A stretch of DNA of 64,000 nucleotides from Mammaliicoccus vitulinus (GTDB taxonomy: Bacteria; Bacillota; Bacilli; Staphylococcales; Staphylococcaceae): positions 1,705,069-1,769,068 of the forward strand of contig NZ_CP118974.1 in NCBI RefSeq assembly GCF_029024305.1, written 5' to 3'. The notes below the pieces were generated by a model that saw nothing but the letters and a program-made list of their open reading frames with translations, ran no database searches and was not told the origin of the DNA. The translations under genes were made by a program, and so were the position numbers. Numbering within the stretch: position 1 is the stretch's first letter; each line of letters starts with the position of its first letter. Of this stretch, positions 44,204 to 55,172 are shown in pieces.

Positions 44204-45967
44204 TTATTTACTCCCTTCAGATTTCTTAGAGTAATCTCGTTTACGAGGTTTAATGTGACTAATATCCACTTCTTCATATGAAAACTCAGGTGCTTCTTCT
44301 GGTCCTCTGAACTGAGCAATAGTCGTTTTCAACCATTCTTCATCATTACGTTCAGGGAATTCTGGTTTATAGTGTGCCCCACGAGATTCATTACGATTGT
44401 ATGCACCAATTGTAATAACTCTTGCTAGAACTAACATATTCCATAATTGACGTGTGAAGAATACAGCTTGGTTACTCCATGTTGAAGTATCTTCCATATC
44501 AATATTTTGATATCTCTTCATTAATTCAACAATTTTCTTATCTGTTTCGAGCAGTTTATCATTATGACGAACAACAGTAACGTTTGCAGTCATTATTTCT
44601 CCTAATTCTTTGTGCAACTTATAAGCATTTTCAGTACCTTTAAGATTTAGAAGATGGTCAAACTTCTCTTGTTCTTCATCAATACGTTTTTGGAATATTT
44701 CTTCACCTAACTCAGTGTATGATGTTTCAATATTTTTAACGTATTCCATTGCGTTTGGTCCTGCAACCATACCGCCATATATTGCTGATAATAAAGAGTT
44801 AGCCCCTAATCTATTACCACCATGTTGAGAGTAGTCACATTCACCTGCTGCAAATAAACCTTTAATATTAGTCATTTGATCAAAGTCTACCCAAATTCCA
44901 CCCATTGAATAATGGACAGCTGGGAAAATTTTCATTGGGACTTTACGAGGGTCGTCACCAGTGAATTTTTCATATATTTCAATTATACCACCAAGCTTAA
45001 CATCTAATTCATGTGCGTCTTTATGTGATAAATCAAGATAAACCATGTTTTCACCGTTAATACCAAGTTTTTGGTTTACACACACATCAAATATTTCACG
45101 TGTTGCAATATCACGAGGTACTAAGTTTCCGTAATCCGGATATTTTTCTTCTAAGAAATACCAAGGTTTACCGTCTTTATAAGTCCAAATACGTCCACCT
45201 TCACCACGTGCAGATTCACTCATCAATCTTAACTTATCATCACCAGGTATAGCTGTTGGGTGGATTTGAATAAACTCACCATTTGCATATTTAGCACCTT
45301 GTTGATAAACGACAGAAGCTGCAGAACCAGTATTAATCATTGAGTTTGTAGACTTACCAAAGATAATACCAGGACCACCTGTTGCCATAATGACAGCATC
45401 TGATCCGAATGCTTCTATCTTAGAATCTGTTAAGTTTTGAGCTACAATACCACGAGCTGCATCTTCATCATCTTTAACGATTCCTAAGAATTCCCAGCCT
45501 TCATATTTTGTAACTAATCCTTTAACTTCATAACTTCTAACTTGTTCGTCTAATGCATATAGTAATTGTTGTCCAGTTGTTGCACCTGCAAATGCAGTTC
45601 TATGATATAAAGTACCACCGAATCTACGGAAATCTAATAGACCTTCTGGCGTACGGTTAAACATAACACCCATTCTGTCTAATAAATGTATGATACTAGG
45701 TGCTGCTGCAGTCATATTTTTTACTGGTGTTTGGTTAGCTAGAAAATCTCCACCATACACTGTGTCATCAAAGTGAATTAAAGTAGAGTCGCCTTCACCT
45801 TTTGTATTAACAGCTCCGTTAATACCACCTTGTGCACAAACAGAGTGTGAACGTTTAACAGGTACTAATGAGAATAAATCAACATGTGCACCTTTTTCTG
45901 CAGCTTTAATCGTTGCCATCAAACCTGCTAAACCACCACCGACAACAATGATTTTGTTGTTTGCCAT
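44204..45967 (-). CDS. sdhA: Succinate dehydrogenase flavoprotein subunit
   Basis: 587 residues from the ATG at 45967 (AGGGGAG site). Oxidises succinate to fumarate with covalent FAD. Dinucleotide fold IIVVGGGLAGLMA, FAD-linked His in HSVCAQGGINGA, active-site region PTAIPGDDKLRLMSESARGE and HYSMGGIWVDFD, then GGNRLGANSLL. Central gene of sdhCAB. Confidence 0.97.
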   Translation of the reverse strand: MANNKIIVVGGGLAGLMATIKAAEKGAHVDLFSLVPVKRSHSVCAQGGINGAVNTKGEGDSTLIHFDDTVYGGDFLANQTPVKNMTAAAPSIIHLLDRMGVMFNRTPEGLLDFRRFGGTLYHRTAFAGATTGQQLLYALDEQVRSYEVKGLVTKYEGWEFLGIVKDDEDAARGIVAQNLTDSKIEAFGSDAVIMATGGPGIIFGKSTNSMINTGSAASVVYQQGAKYANGEFIQIHPTAIPGDDKLRLMSESARGEGGRIWTYKDGKPWYFLEEKYPDYGNLVPRDIATREIFDVCVNQKLGINGENMVYLDLSHKDAHELDVKLGGIIEIYEKFTGDDPRKVPMKIFPAVHYSMGGIWVDFDQMTNIKGLFAAGECDYSQHGGNRLGANSLLSAIYGGMVAGPNAMEYVKNIETSYTELGEEIFQKRIDEEQEKFDHLLNLKGTENAYKLHKELGEIMTANVTVVRHNDKLLETDKKIVELMKRYQNIDMEDTSTWSNQAVFFTRQLWNMLVLARVITIGAYNRNESRGAHYKPEFPERNDEEWLKTTIAQFRGPEEAPEFSYEEVDISHIKPRKRDYSKKSEGSK

Positions 45968-45999
45968 AAAAATTGTCACTCCCCTAAAAAGTATAAATC

Positions 46000-46611
46000 C
46001 TATACGAATGCAAATATAGCTCTTAAGCCAATAATACTAATTACGATAAATACAAATAAAGTTACATATGTCATAACACGTTGTGATTTAGCTGATTGTG
46101 TAATTCCCCATGTGATGAAGAATGACCATAGACCATTTGAAAAATGGAATATAACACTTAATACACCCACAACGTAAAGCGTTACAGAAATAGGATTAGA
46201 TAAAATATCTGATACCATATCAAAATCAACATGATGACCTAATGCAGCTTGAATACGTGTTTGATACACATGTACAGCTATAAATATAAATGAAATTATG
46301 CCAGTTACACGTTGTAATAAAAACATCCAGTTTCTGAATAATGAATGTCTTCCTACATTTTCTTTAGCTGTAAACGCTATGTATAATCCATAAATAGCGT
46401 GGAATAGTATAGGAATATAAATAACTACAACCTCTAACACTATTTTAAATGGTAAATTCCACATAAAATCAGACGCTTTATTAAAAGCCTCTGGGCTAAT
46501 AGTTGCAAAGTGGTTAATTAATAAATGCTGAATTAAGAATATTCCTATAGGAATTACACCTAATAATGAATGAATACGACGTAAAATAAACTGTTTTTCG
46601 CTTGACGCCAA
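46000..46611 (-). CDS. sdhC: Succinate dehydrogenase cytochrome b558 subunit
   Basis: 203 residues with five membrane helices, the single-subunit (B. subtilis type) anchor that binds two hemes and reduces menaquinone. Helix His residues (SLLGVIPIGIFLIQHLLINH, IPILFHAIYGLY, FIFIAVHVYQTR, VIFHFSNGLW) fit heme ligands. It starts at TTG 46611 behind a GGGGGGAC site and heads the operon. Confidence 0.95.
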   Translation of the reverse strand: MASSEKQFILRRIHSLLGVIPIGIFLIQHLLINHFATISPEAFNKASDFMWNLPFKIVLEVVVIYIPILFHAIYGLYIAFTAKENVGRHSLFRNWMFLLQRVTGIISFIFIAVHVYQTRIQAALGHHVDFDMVSDILSNPISVTLYVVGVLSVIFHFSNGLWSFFITWGITQSAKSQRVMTYVTLFVFIVISIIGLRAIFAFV

Positions 46612-46652
46612 AAGAAGTCCCCCCTAACTTTATTCTATGGCTCTATCGTTAT

Positions 46653-46684
46653 ATTATAGATATCATAACCTGAAAACGATTACA
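46653..46684 (-). promoter_or_regulatory. sdhCAB promoter with CcpA (cre) site
   Basis: The plus strand reads TGAAAACGATTACA (46671-46684), a full match to the cre consensus TGNNARCGNWWWCA. A TATAAT -10 (46658-46653, minus) lies 17 bases from a -35 position inside the cre site. CcpA bound here should block sdh transcription when glucose is present. Confidence 0.78.
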
Positions 46685-46742
46685 TATATCCTAAAAAAAA
46701 TTCGATGAGCATTACATGTATATTGTAACATCATTAAGTAAG

Positions 46743-46780
46743 AATTTGGGCATGAGAATTATTCTCATGCCCAAATATAT
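46743..46780 (-). terminator. Terminator of uvrC
   Basis: Stem GGGCATGAGAAT / ATTCTCATGCCC (about 46748-46771) followed on the minus strand by AAATTCTTA. It lies between the uvrC stop and the sdhC promoter on the same strand, so it mainly serves uvrC. Confidence 0.75.
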
Positions 46781-46805
46781 TCATTTTTTATTGTAAATTT
46801 ACTCT

Positions 46806-48587
46806 TTAATTACTAAGCTTATTTACTAAGTTTTGGGCAACTTTTTCTGGAAGGCCAATTTTAATAAAATCTTCTATATTTGATTCACGCATTTTTTTAA
46901 TAGAACCAAAATGTTTCAACAATGATTGCTTTCGTTTCGGTCCTATTCCTTCTATTTCATCTAACGCAGATTTTAAAGTTGTCTTTTGTCTCGTCGATCT
47001 ATGAAAACTTATGGCAAATCTATGCACTTCATCTTGGATACGTTGAAGTAAATAAAATTCTTGTGAGTTTTTCTTTAGTGGTATAATTTCTGCTTGCGCA
47101 CCATAAAGTAATTCTGACGTTTGGTGTTTATCATTTTTACTTAATCCTGCTATTGGAATATCGAGTCCTAACTCATTCTCTAACACATTTCTAACTGAAG
47201 ACATATGTCCTTTACCACCATCAACAATGATCAAATCTGGTATTGGCAGGCCTTCTTTTAATACTCTCGTATACCTTCTTCTAACTGCTTCTTGCATAGA
47301 TTTATAATCGTCAGGTCCTTTGACAGATTTAATTTTGTATTTACGATAATCTTTTTTACTTGGCTTACCATCTACAAAGGCAATCATTACAGATACAGGG
47401 TCCACACCTTGTATATTAGAGTTATCGAAAGCTTCAATTCTTATAGGTGTCTGTATACCCATAGCTTCCCCTAAATTTTCTATAGCTTTAACAGTTCTAG
47501 ATTCGTCTTTAGCGATAAGTTCAAATTTATTTTTCAATGAAATATTCGCATTCTTAATTGCCAAATCCACCATTTCTTTTTTCTTACCTCTTTTAGGTTG
47601 AATAACCTTTGAATCAACTACTGACTCTACAGTTTTAATATCCACATTCATTGGTATGTGTATTTCTTTAGGCGTTAAATGTTGATTTAAAGTATAAAAC
47701 TGACCTATAAATGTATAAAATTCTTCTTCAGCAGTTTGTATGATTGGAACCATAGAAGCTTGTCTTTCTATTAATTTCCCTTGTCTAATAAAGAATACTT
47801 GAATACACATCCAGCCTTTATCTACTGAATAACCAAATATATCTCTCATTGTCATATCAGATGACATCATATTTTGTTTATAATTCAACATTTCTATATG
47901 TTGTATTAAATCTCTATATTCTTTAGCTTCTTCAAATTTCAACATTTCACTTGCTGCGTTCATTTTATCATTCAAGTCATTGACAATCGTTTTATCATCG
48001 CCATTTAAAAAGTCTGTAATTTCTTTAATCATCGCCTGATATTGAGCTTGCTCTACAGGATATACACATGGACCTAAACATTGTCCTATATGGTAATATA
48101 AACAAACTTTATTCGGCATCGTTACACATTTTCTTAAAGGATAAATTCTGTCTAGTAACTTTTTCGTTTCATGTGCTGCATAAGCATTTGGATATGGACC
48201 AAAGTATTTACCTGAATCTTTTTTCACCGTTCTCGTCACGATTAATCGTGGATGTTTTTCTTTCGTTATTTTAATAAATGGATAACTTTTATCATCTTTT
48301 AATAATATATTGTATCTAGGTTGATGCTTTTTTATAAGGTTCAACTCTAGTAATAATGATTCAATTTCACTAGATGTCACAATAAATTCGAAATCTCTTA
48401 TTTCTCCGATTAATCGAGTTGTCTTTTCATCATGTGCGCCTGTAAAATAGCTTCTCACTCTGTTTCTTAAACGCTTTGCTTTCCCAACATATATAACAGA
48501 TTGATGTCTATCTTTCATAATGTAACAGCCCGGATCAGTAGGCAGTACATCTAGTTTTTGTTTAATTCTTTTTTGGTAGTCTTCCAC
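46806..48587 (-). CDS. uvrC: Excinuclease ABC subunit C
   Basis: 593 residues from GTG 48587 ([10 protein letters not shown]), the same length as I recall for S. aureus UvrC; the frame also allows GTG 48596. It makes both cuts in nucleotide excision repair. GIY-YIG nuclease at the start ([19 protein letters not shown]), a UVR motif ([19 protein letters not shown]), the RNase H-like nuclease ([25 protein letters not shown]) and terminal helix-hairpin-helix ([18 protein letters not shown]). Confidence 0.97.
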   Translation of the reverse strand: MEDYQKRIKQKLDVLPTDPGCYIMKDRHQSVIYVGKAKRLRNRVRSYFTGAHDEKTTRLIGEIRDFEFIVTSSEIESLLLELNLIKKHQPRYNILLKDDKSYPFIKITKEKHPRLIVTRTVKKDSGKYFGPYPNAYAAHETKKLLDRIYPLRKCVTMPNKVCLYYHIGQCLGPCVYPVEQAQYQAMIKEITDFLNGDDKTIVNDLNDKMNAASEMLKFEEAKEYRDLIQHIEMLNYKQNMMSSDMTMRDIFGYSVDKGWMCIQVFFIRQGKLIERQASMVPIIQTAEEEFYTFIGQFYTLNQHLTPKEIHIPMNVDIKTVESVVDSKVIQPKRGKKKEMVDLAIKNANISLKNKFELIAKDESRTVKAIENLGEAMGIQTPIRIEAFDNSNIQGVDPVSVMIAFVDGKPSKKDYRKYKIKSVKGPDDYKSMQEAVRRRYTRVLKEGLPIPDLIIVDGGKGHMSSVRNVLENELGLDIPIAGLSKNDKHQTSELLYGAQAEIIPLKKNSQEFYLLQRIQDEVHRFAISFHRSTRQKTTLKSALDEIEGIGPKRKQSLLKHFGSIKKMRESNIEDFIKIGLPEKVAQNLVNKLSN

Positions 48588-48699
48588 CTTTTTCACCTAC
48601 CTTTTTATAGTAATTATATCAACAAAATTTAGTTTAACCAAAACATACGTTCTATACTATATTAGAAATAACCATAAGTTTTTACAATAGTTACGCAAA

Positions 48700-48738
48700 A
48701 AAAACTGTCTACAAAGTCTTTCACTTTGTAGACAGTCT
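48700..48738 (-). terminator. Terminator of trxA
   Basis: Perfect stem CTGTCTACAAAG / CTTTGTAGACAG with an 8-base T-run on the minus strand, between trxA and uvrC. Confidence 0.92.
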
Positions 48739-48761
48739 ATGGTTACCTTTACACGTTTATA

Positions 48762-49076
48762 TTAATAGTGTTTAGATAATACTTGTTCTAGTTGTTCTTT
48801 AGGTTGGAAACCTACTACTTTATCTACAGCTTCGCCATCTTTGAATACGATTAATGTTGGAATACTCATTACTTCGTATTTAGCAGCTGTTGCTTGATTT
48901 TCATCTACGTCTAATTTAACGATATTAGCTTTACCTTCAACGTCTTTAGCTAAATCTTCTAATACTGGCGCGATCATTTTACAAGGTCCACACCAAGGTG
49001 CCCAGAAGTCCACTAAACTTACGCCTTCTTTAATTTGTTCGTCAAAATTTGCATCTGTTGCTTTTACTAATGCCAT
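48762..49076 (-). CDS. trxA: Thioredoxin
   Basis: 104 residues from the ATG at 49076, which has a strong AAGGAGG site; the upstream in-frame extension has none. Cytosolic disulfide reductase with the redox pair in FWAPWCGPCKMIAP and the cis-Pro loop MSIPTLIVFKDG. Single gene flanked by uvrC and an enoyl-CoA hydratase. Confidence 0.98.
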   Translation of the reverse strand: MALVKATDANFDEQIKEGVSLVDFWAPWCGPCKMIAPVLEDLAKDVEGKANIVKLDVDENQATAAKYEVMSIPTLIVFKDGEAVDKVVGFQPKEQLEQVLSKHY

Positions 49077-49187
49077 TGGAAAAATCCTCCTTGTTAACTT
49101 ATGATAATGAGAGTATAGCACGCTTTATTTAGCAATGCATGTTGTTTGCTCAAACTGTATTGTAATAGATGTTGCACTTGGAATCAA

Positions 49188-49934
49188 TTACTTAAATTGC
49201 GGTTTTCTTTTAGTGATAAATGCATTTATGCCTTCTTCTGCATTTTCACTTTCAATAATATCGACAAAATGTCTTTCTTCTATTTGATCACTTTCTAATG
49301 ATAAATCTAAATTAGACATTTGTTTAATCACTTTAATAGAATTTAAAGACTTAGAAGCAATACTATAAGCTAACTTTTCAGTTGCTTTTTCTAGTTCTTC
49401 TTTATCTTCAACAATTTCATTGAACAAATGCTGAATGTCATCTAAATTGACATTCTCACCAGTTAAAGCAACTTGTAACGCTTTATGTTGACCGATCATA
49501 TAAGACAGTCTTCTGACGCCACCAAATCCAGGAAATATACCTAAATTAATTTCAGGTAATCCTACTTTCGTATCTTTCGTAATCAACCTCATATCGCATG
49601 CTAAAGCGAGTTCAAATCCGCCACCTAAACACACACCATGAATAGAACTTATAACTGGTTTATGACAAGTTTTGATTAATCTAAATAATTTAGCACTTGT
49701 TGATGCGAGATCTAGTCTTTCATGTTTAGTTAAATCTGGGAATGATTTAATATCTGCACCAGCAGAAAAACATTTTTCATTCCCTTTAATGACGATAACT
49801 TTTATATGATCATCAAATCCTTGAGTCTCTATTGCCTCAATAATATTTGTTAAAACTTCTTCATTCAAAGCATTAACAGGACCATGATTTAAATGAATAA
49901 AAAGAACTTGGTTCTCTACATGTGTTTTAATCAA
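49188..49934 (-). CDS. Enoyl-CoA hydratase/isomerase family protein
   Basis: About 248 residues (TTG 49934 with a GAGGTGG site 8 bases upstream; GTG 49946 also in frame). Crotonase fold: first oxyanion segment CFSAGADIKSF and second SSIHGVCLGGGFELALACDM; LPEINLGIFPGFGGVRRL is typical of enoyl-CoA hydratases with the catalytic Glu region. The CoA substrate cannot be told from sequence. It is not part of a visible fatty-acid operon here; its place between mutS2 and trxA may be lineage-specific. Confidence 0.88.
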   Translation of the reverse strand: MIKTHVENQVLFIHLNHGPVNALNEEVLTNIIEAIETQGFDDHIKVIVIKGNEKCFSAGADIKSFPDLTKHERLDLASTSAKLFRLIKTCHKPVISSIHGVCLGGGFELALACDMRLITKDTKVGLPEINLGIFPGFGGVRRLSYMIGQHKALQVALTGENVNLDDIQHLFNEIVEDKEELEKATEKLAYSIASKSLNSIKVIKQMSNLDLSLESDQIEERHFVDIIESENAEEGINAFITKRKPQFK

Positions 49935-49948
49935 TTTAATAACCACCT

Positions 49949-50044
49949 CTATAAGAATATTAAATAAGCAATACCTGCAATAAATGTTAAAGCAGAAATA
50001 ACGAGCAACACTTTTGCTAGTTTATACATATCAAAATTATCCAA
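49949..50044 (-). CDS. Small membrane protein (31 aa)
   Basis: A TTG-started frame with a GGAGGAAAC site 7 bases upstream. Encodes a single membrane helix (VLLVISALTFIAGIAYLIFL). It lies between mutS2 and the enoyl-CoA hydratase gene, very close to both. Function unknown. Confidence 0.6.
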   Translation of the reverse strand: MDNFDMYKLAKVLLVISALTFIAGIAYLIFL

Positions 50045-50056
50045 TATGTTTCCTCC

Positions 50057-52405
50057 TTATTTCAATGTCACAACTGTAACACCAAACCCACCTTCTGATG
50101 GCATGCCTGTTCTATAAGAATCTACTGAACGATGTCTTTTCAGATGGTCCGTTACACCTTTTTGTAATGCTCCAGTACCTTTACCATGAATAATGTTTAC
50201 AGTACTGTAATTTGAAAGAACAGCTTGGTCGATATATTGATCTAATTCTACCATAGCTTCATCATAACGATAGCCACGTAAATCTAAGTCCATTTTTATT
50301 GTTGAACGGTTTGTTCTTGGTACGACTTTACTTGGTTGTTGTTTCTTTTTATCAAGTTTTTCTAAATCTTTTACTTCGATTTTCATTTTTAATATACCCA
50401 TTTGAACGACTACTTCGTCATCATTTACAACATCAATCACTTCACCTTTTTGACCATAAGATAATACTTTAACGTCATCGCCTTTTTCAATTTTATCATG
50501 ACGCTCTTTTTTAACATTTTGTTTAATTGATTCAGCTGTATATTGATTGTCTAGTCGTTTTTTTCTTTCAATGAGTTCGTGTTCTTTAACATTAGCGGCT
50601 GAATTGTCTCGCATATCTCTCAATTCTTGTAAAATTGTTTCAGCTTCTTTTGTTTTCTGTTTTACTTCTTGATTTGCTTTATTTCTTGCTTCGTCCATTA
50701 ATTGTGTTTTGAAATTTTCGAAACGTTGTAATTCATGAGCTAATGATTGATGTAGTTCTGTTGATTCTTGTTTTAATTTCTCAACTTCAATTCTATCATT
50801 TTCTACAGACTTCGCATTTTTTTCTAGAGATTCAATCATCACATTAATTTCTTTTTCATCTTGACCAATTAAAGATTTTGCATGGTTAATTAATTCATTC
50901 TTTAATCCTAATTTTTTCGAAATTTCAAATGCATTAGATCGTCCTGGTATGCCCATTAATAATTTGTATGTTGGTCTTAACGTTTCCACATCAAACTCAA
51001 CACTCGCATTCATAACTTTATCACGATTATAACTATATGCTTTAAGTTCAGGATAATGTGTTGTAGCCATAATTAAAGCATCTCTTTCAATTGTGTAATC
51101 AAGTATGCTCATCGCTAAAGCTGCACCTTCACTCGGATCAGTACCTGCACCAAGTTCGTCAAATAAAATTAAAGAATCTTTATCAGCTTGATCTATAATA
51201 TTGACGATGTTTTTCATGTGAGATGAGAATGTTGAAAGCGACTGTTCTATAGACTGTTCATCACCAATGTCACAAAATACTTTTTTAAAAATCGTAATAA
51301 TTGCGCCATCTAATGTAGGAATCAACAATCCTGACTGAGCCATTAATGTAATCAAACCTACTGTTTTAAGTGTTACTGTTTTACCACCAGTATTTGGACC
51401 TGTAATAATAACAGCGTTTATATTTTCTTTAAATTCAATTGTATTACTAACTACTTCAGTTTTGTTAATTAATGGGTGTCTCGCTTTTGGTAAATAAATT
51501 GCTCTATCATCTGATAAAACAGGTTTTGTCGCTTTAATTGTTGCCCCAAATTTTGCTTTAGCTGTTATAAAGTCTAAATGTCCCATGACTTTCGTGCTCG
51601 ACAATAATTCGTAACCCACTTCGCTAACCAACTCAGTTAAGATATAAAGCAATCTATCTTTTTCTTCTTTCTCTTTAGCTTTAACTTGTGATATTTGATT
51701 GTGCATTTCTACTATTGCACTTGGTTCAATATATAAAGTTTGTCCTGATGCAGATTGGTCATGCACGATACCACTGAAATCATGGCGATATTCAGCTTTA
51801 ACCGGCAGTACGTATCTATCATTCCTAACCGTTAAAATAGAATCAGATAATTTCTTTTGATTGGCTGATGATTTTACCATTTGTTCTAATCTTGATTTAA
51901 TGCGATCATTCGTTTTTTTAATTTGATGTCTTAATTCTGCTAACTTCGGACTCGCAGTATCAAATAAATCGTGTTCATCACATTGTTCACTAATTTGATT
52001 GAGTAATTCACTCAACACAGGTAGTTGAGCAACATATCCATCAATGATTGGATAAAGAATATCTTCATCTTCGTCAACGATACTTGCATAGAACGTTTTA
52101 AATCTATTTTGAACTTGAATATTTCGTTTAATTTGATTCAGTTCTTCAACATTTAGTAAACTACCGATTTCAGCTCTTCTAACAAAAGATTTAATATCTT
52201 TTAACCCTGAATAACCTGGCACTCTATGTTTATTATATATTTGAGTCATTTCATCTGTTTCATTCAAACTATGTTGAACTGTTTCCATTTCATCACTTGG
52301 TTTAAGTTCATTAATGAGTCGCTCTGCAATATCACTTGTTGCATGAGCAGATAATTGTTGAATAATTAAGGGATACTCAAGAACTTTTAATGTTTTTTCA
52401 TTCAT
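50057..52405 (-). CDS. mutS2: MutS2 endonuclease/ATPase
   Basis: 782 residues. Walker [16 protein letters not shown], Walker [19 protein letters not shown], a long coiled-coil arm (about 510-640), a KOW-like segment ([19 protein letters not shown]) and a C-terminal Smr nuclease domain ([29 protein letters not shown]). MutS2 suppresses homologous recombination and, in B. subtilis, splits collided ribosomes. It follows polX with a 27-base gap. Confidence 0.97.
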   Translation of the reverse strand: MNEKTLKVLEYPLIIQQLSAHATSDIAERLINELKPSDEMETVQHSLNETDEMTQIYNKHRVPGYSGLKDIKSFVRRAEIGSLLNVEELNQIKRNIQVQNRFKTFYASIVDEDEDILYPIIDGYVAQLPVLSELLNQISEQCDEHDLFDTASPKLAELRHQIKKTNDRIKSRLEQMVKSSANQKKLSDSILTVRNDRYVLPVKAEYRHDFSGIVHDQSASGQTLYIEPSAIVEMHNQISQVKAKEKEEKDRLLYILTELVSEVGYELLSSTKVMGHLDFITAKAKFGATIKATKPVLSDDRAIYLPKARHPLINKTEVVSNTIEFKENINAVIITGPNTGGKTVTLKTVGLITLMAQSGLLIPTLDGAIITIFKKVFCDIGDEQSIEQSLSTFSSHMKNIVNIIDQADKDSLILFDELGAGTDPSEGAALAMSILDYTIERDALIMATTHYPELKAYSYNRDKVMNASVEFDVETLRPTYKLLMGIPGRSNAFEISKKLGLKNELINHAKSLIGQDEKEINVMIESLEKNAKSVENDRIEVEKLKQESTELHQSLAHELQRFENFKTQLMDEARNKANQEVKQKTKEAETILQELRDMRDNSAANVKEHELIERKKRLDNQYTAESIKQNVKKERHDKIEKGDDVKVLSYGQKGEVIDVVNDDEVVVQMGILKMKIEVKDLEKLDKKKQQPSKVVPRTNRSTIKMDLDLRGYRYDEAMVELDQYIDQAVLSNYSTVNIIHGKGTGALQKGVTDHLKRHRSVDSYRTGMPSEGGFGVTVVTLK

Positions 52406-52432
52406 ACTATCTTCCCTCTTCTTTGAATACTT

Positions 52433-54136
52433 TTATTTATTAGATTTAATCCATTGTTTAAATTCTTCACGTGTTTTAGCATTGATTACTTGTGATTGTT
52501 TTACCCAACCTTTTTGTGCTGTACCGACACCATATTTCATAAAATCAAAATGATCAATATGATGTGCATCAGTATTTATTGTAATCATTAAATCAGGATT
52601 GTTTTTCAACACTTCCGCATTTAAATCTAATCTTTGTGGATTAGCATTCAATTCTAATACTGTGTTTGTTTCCTTAGCCATTTTAACAAGTTGTTCAATA
52701 TTTACTTTGTATCCTTCTCTTCTCCCGATAATACGACCAGTTGGATGTGCAATATGTCTTACATATTTGTTTTCACATGCCACTTTCAGTCTATTCATAA
52801 TTTCTCCTTCAGTTTGATTAAAACTTTGGTGAATAGCTGCTATGACATAGTCTAATTCTTTCAAAACTTCATCAGGATAATCTAGCGTACCATCTGGCTT
52901 AATATCCATTTCTGTTCCGCTATAAATATCGATTTCTTTATACTTTTCATTTAACGCTTTAATTTTTTTGTTTTGTTCTAATAAACGTTCTATTGATAAA
53001 CCATTAGCGACCGCTAAACTTCTAGAATGATCTGTGATACAAATAAATTGATACCCACGTTCAATAGCCGCTTCAATCATTTCTTCTAATTTAAATGCAC
53101 CATCACTATATGTAGTGTGCATATGAATATCTCCATTGATATCTTCTAATTTAATAATATCTTGGATATTCTTATCAAACTCCGTCCCATCTTCTCTCAT
53201 AGTTGGAGGAATGTATGGAACATTGAAATGGTCATATATTTCTTTTTCACTTTGATAAGTAATAACGTTACCATTGCTTTCTTCTATACCATATTCACTC
53301 ACCTTTTCATTTCTTTGTTTGGCGAGTTGTCTAATTTTAATGTTATGGTCTTTTGATCCAGTGAAATGTTGTAAAGTGTGATAGAACGCTTCTGGTTTAA
53401 TGAGTCTAAAATCAACACCTATGACTTCATCTCCAATTAACAAATCTAATGAAACTTTCGTTTGTCCAACTGCAATTTGTTCTTTAATTTCTGGGAATTT
53501 TAACAATAGTTGTTGTACTTTCAACTCATCTTCTGTAGAAATAATATAATCTAAATCTTTGCTCGTTTCTCTCATTCTTCTAAAACTACCCGCTACTTGA
53601 TATTGAATAATTTCATCAATGTCGTCCAAAAATTGATTAATCACTTCGTGTGCTTTAATGATTGTATTAATTGGATATCTCTCAGGTCTTTGTCCTAAAA
53701 CTTTTGCTTCTTCTAAAAGTTTTTGTTCTGTTTTTTTAGCAAAGCCAGATAATGCAGAAACTTGATTATTTTCACACGCTTCAATTAAGTCTTCTTTATT
53801 TTTAATATTTAATTCTTTATATAGTTTAGCAATTTTTTTGCTACCTAATCCAGGTATTTTAAGCAATGGTATTAATCCTTCTGGAATTTCTTCTTTAAGT
53901 TCGTCTAAGTAACTTTGAGTGCCATGATTAATATATTCATTAATCACATCACCCACTCCTTTACCAATACCTTTTAAAGTTGTAACGTCTTCTATTTCAT
54001 TGATCGTTCTTTCATCTGTTTCTAAAGATTGACTTGCTTTTCGATAAGCAGAGACTTTGAAAGGATTTTCTCCTTTAATTTCCATATAAATTGCGATTGT
54101 TTCTAACATTTTTACGATATCTTTTTTAGTTAACAT
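52433..54136 (-). CDS. polX: Family X DNA polymerase with PHP exonuclease
   Basis: 567 residues. Helix-hairpin-helix repeats (LKGIGKGVGDVIN, IPGLGSKKIAKLY) lead into the polymerase palm (VAGSFRRMRETSKDLDYI with catalytic Asp residues) and a C-terminal PHP domain (DIHMHTTYSDGAF, CITDHSRSLAVANG, HIAHPTGRIIGRR, DAHHIDHF) that is a 3'-5' exonuclease. Works in base excision repair. Part of zapA-cvpA-polX-mutS2. Confidence 0.97.
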   Translation of the reverse strand: MLTKKDIVKMLETIAIYMEIKGENPFKVSAYRKASQSLETDERTINEIEDVTTLKGIGKGVGDVINEYINHGTQSYLDELKEEIPEGLIPLLKIPGLGSKKIAKLYKELNIKNKEDLIEACENNQVSALSGFAKKTEQKLLEEAKVLGQRPERYPINTIIKAHEVINQFLDDIDEIIQYQVAGSFRRMRETSKDLDYIISTEDELKVQQLLLKFPEIKEQIAVGQTKVSLDLLIGDEVIGVDFRLIKPEAFYHTLQHFTGSKDHNIKIRQLAKQRNEKVSEYGIEESNGNVITYQSEKEIYDHFNVPYIPPTMREDGTEFDKNIQDIIKLEDINGDIHMHTTYSDGAFKLEEMIEAAIERGYQFICITDHSRSLAVANGLSIERLLEQNKKIKALNEKYKEIDIYSGTEMDIKPDGTLDYPDEVLKELDYVIAAIHQSFNQTEGEIMNRLKVACENKYVRHIAHPTGRIIGRREGYKVNIEQLVKMAKETNTVLELNANPQRLDLNAEVLKNNPDLMITINTDAHHIDHFDFMKYGVGTAQKGWVKQSQVINAKTREEFKQWIKSNK

Positions 54137-54149
54137 ATCTATTCCTCCG

Positions 54150-54186
54150 TAAAAAAAGTCATAGGTTGTCCCATGACTTTTTTTAA
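54150..54186 (-). terminator. Hairpin between cvpA and polX
   Basis: AAAAAAGTCAT...ATGACTTTTTT stem with T-run in both directions, just after the cvpA stop. May attenuate read-through into polX. Confidence 0.75.
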
Positions 54187-54197
54187 TATAAATTCAT

Positions 54198-54725
54198 TTA
54201 ATTTGCAAGCCATTTTACTAATTGTTCAGATAAGAATGGTGTCTTCGATAATATCACATTCCCAATAGATGATTGGTGGAATGCATCTATAAATGATGGA
54301 ACTGGAATGACTGCAATTGCAGCTAACGTGATAATAACGACTAAGTACGCCTCTATAAAACCAAGTGCCATACCAAAGTATCTTGCATATTTGCCTCCAA
54401 AATCCATTTGGTGATAAAAATCAAACACTGTTGCTACAATTTGTAAAATCACTTTAGTAAAAACAAATAAAATGAGAATCGCCATAATATTATAAAATGC
54501 ATTCTCATTATTAATATTATTAAATATAGTATTTTTCCCTTCCGTAGACGCACTAGGGTAAGGCAAAATTAAATGCAGTTGTTTACTAAATGGTGCATAA
54601 CATATAGTGGCGATTACCAATGAACAAATAGTACCAATAGTGTGTAGTGACTGGAGTACTAAACTACGTCTATAGCCAATGATGACTCCTAATATTAAAC
54701 ATAAAATTATAAATAATGTAATCAT
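54198..54725 (-). CDS. cvpA: CvpA-family membrane protein
   Basis: 175 residues with four membrane segments (LFIILCLILGVIIGYRRSLV, ..SLVIATICYAPF, ..IMAILILFVFTKVILQ, ..LGFIEAYLVVIITLAAIAVI) in the CvpA pattern with a glycine-rich second half. Homologs are linked to colicin V export and envelope stress. Its ATG overlaps the zapA stop by four bases. Confidence 0.9.
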   Translation of the reverse strand: MITLFIILCLILGVIIGYRRSLVLQSLHTIGTICSLVIATICYAPFSKQLHLILPYPSASTEGKNTIFNNINNENAFYNIMAILILFVFTKVILQIVATVFDFYHQMDFGGKYARYFGMALGFIEAYLVVIITLAAIAVIPVPSFIDAFHQSSIGNVILSKTPFLSEQLVKWLAN

Positions 54726-54994
54726 TCTAAATATCCTTTATTTTTTAATTGTTTGATTTCTTCTTTTAACTTTTCATTTTCCTCTTCTAATTTAACATAT
54801 TCATGCATAACATTAACAGCCGTGAGTACAGATTTACGCGTAGTATCTAATCCAGCATTCAGCTGTCCTAACGCTTGAATCTTCTCATCGACTCTTCCAG
54901 CTACATATCGAATATGCGAAGGATCGTCTTCACCAATTATTGTATAATGTTGATCATTTATAACTACTGTCACTCTGTTTTTGTTTTCACTCAT
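54722..54994 (-). CDS. zapA: Cell division protein ZapA
   Basis: 90 residues from the ATG at 54994 (AGGGG site). A Z-ring stabiliser that cross-links FtsZ. Start NRVTVVINDQHYTIIGEDDP and IRYVAGRVDEKIQAL are typical; the C-terminal half is a coiled coil (EYVKLEEENEKLKEEIKQL). First gene of the zapA-cvpA unit. Confidence 0.95.
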   Translation of the reverse strand: MSENKNRVTVVINDQHYTIIGEDDPSHIRYVAGRVDEKIQALGQLNAGLDTTRKSVLTAVNVMHEYVKLEEENEKLKEEIKQLKNKGYLE

Positions 54995-55172
54995 TATACT
55001 ACCCCTGTTCAAATTATAAATGGAATTTCTATATATTTAATCATACTATATTATACATGACATATGTTCATTTGTGTATGGATATCCACTAAGTTCATCT
55101 GAGAATATTCGTTTATATCATAAATTTGTGCTACTCTATTTATAGAAAATATATTAAAGGCAGGACACAAAC

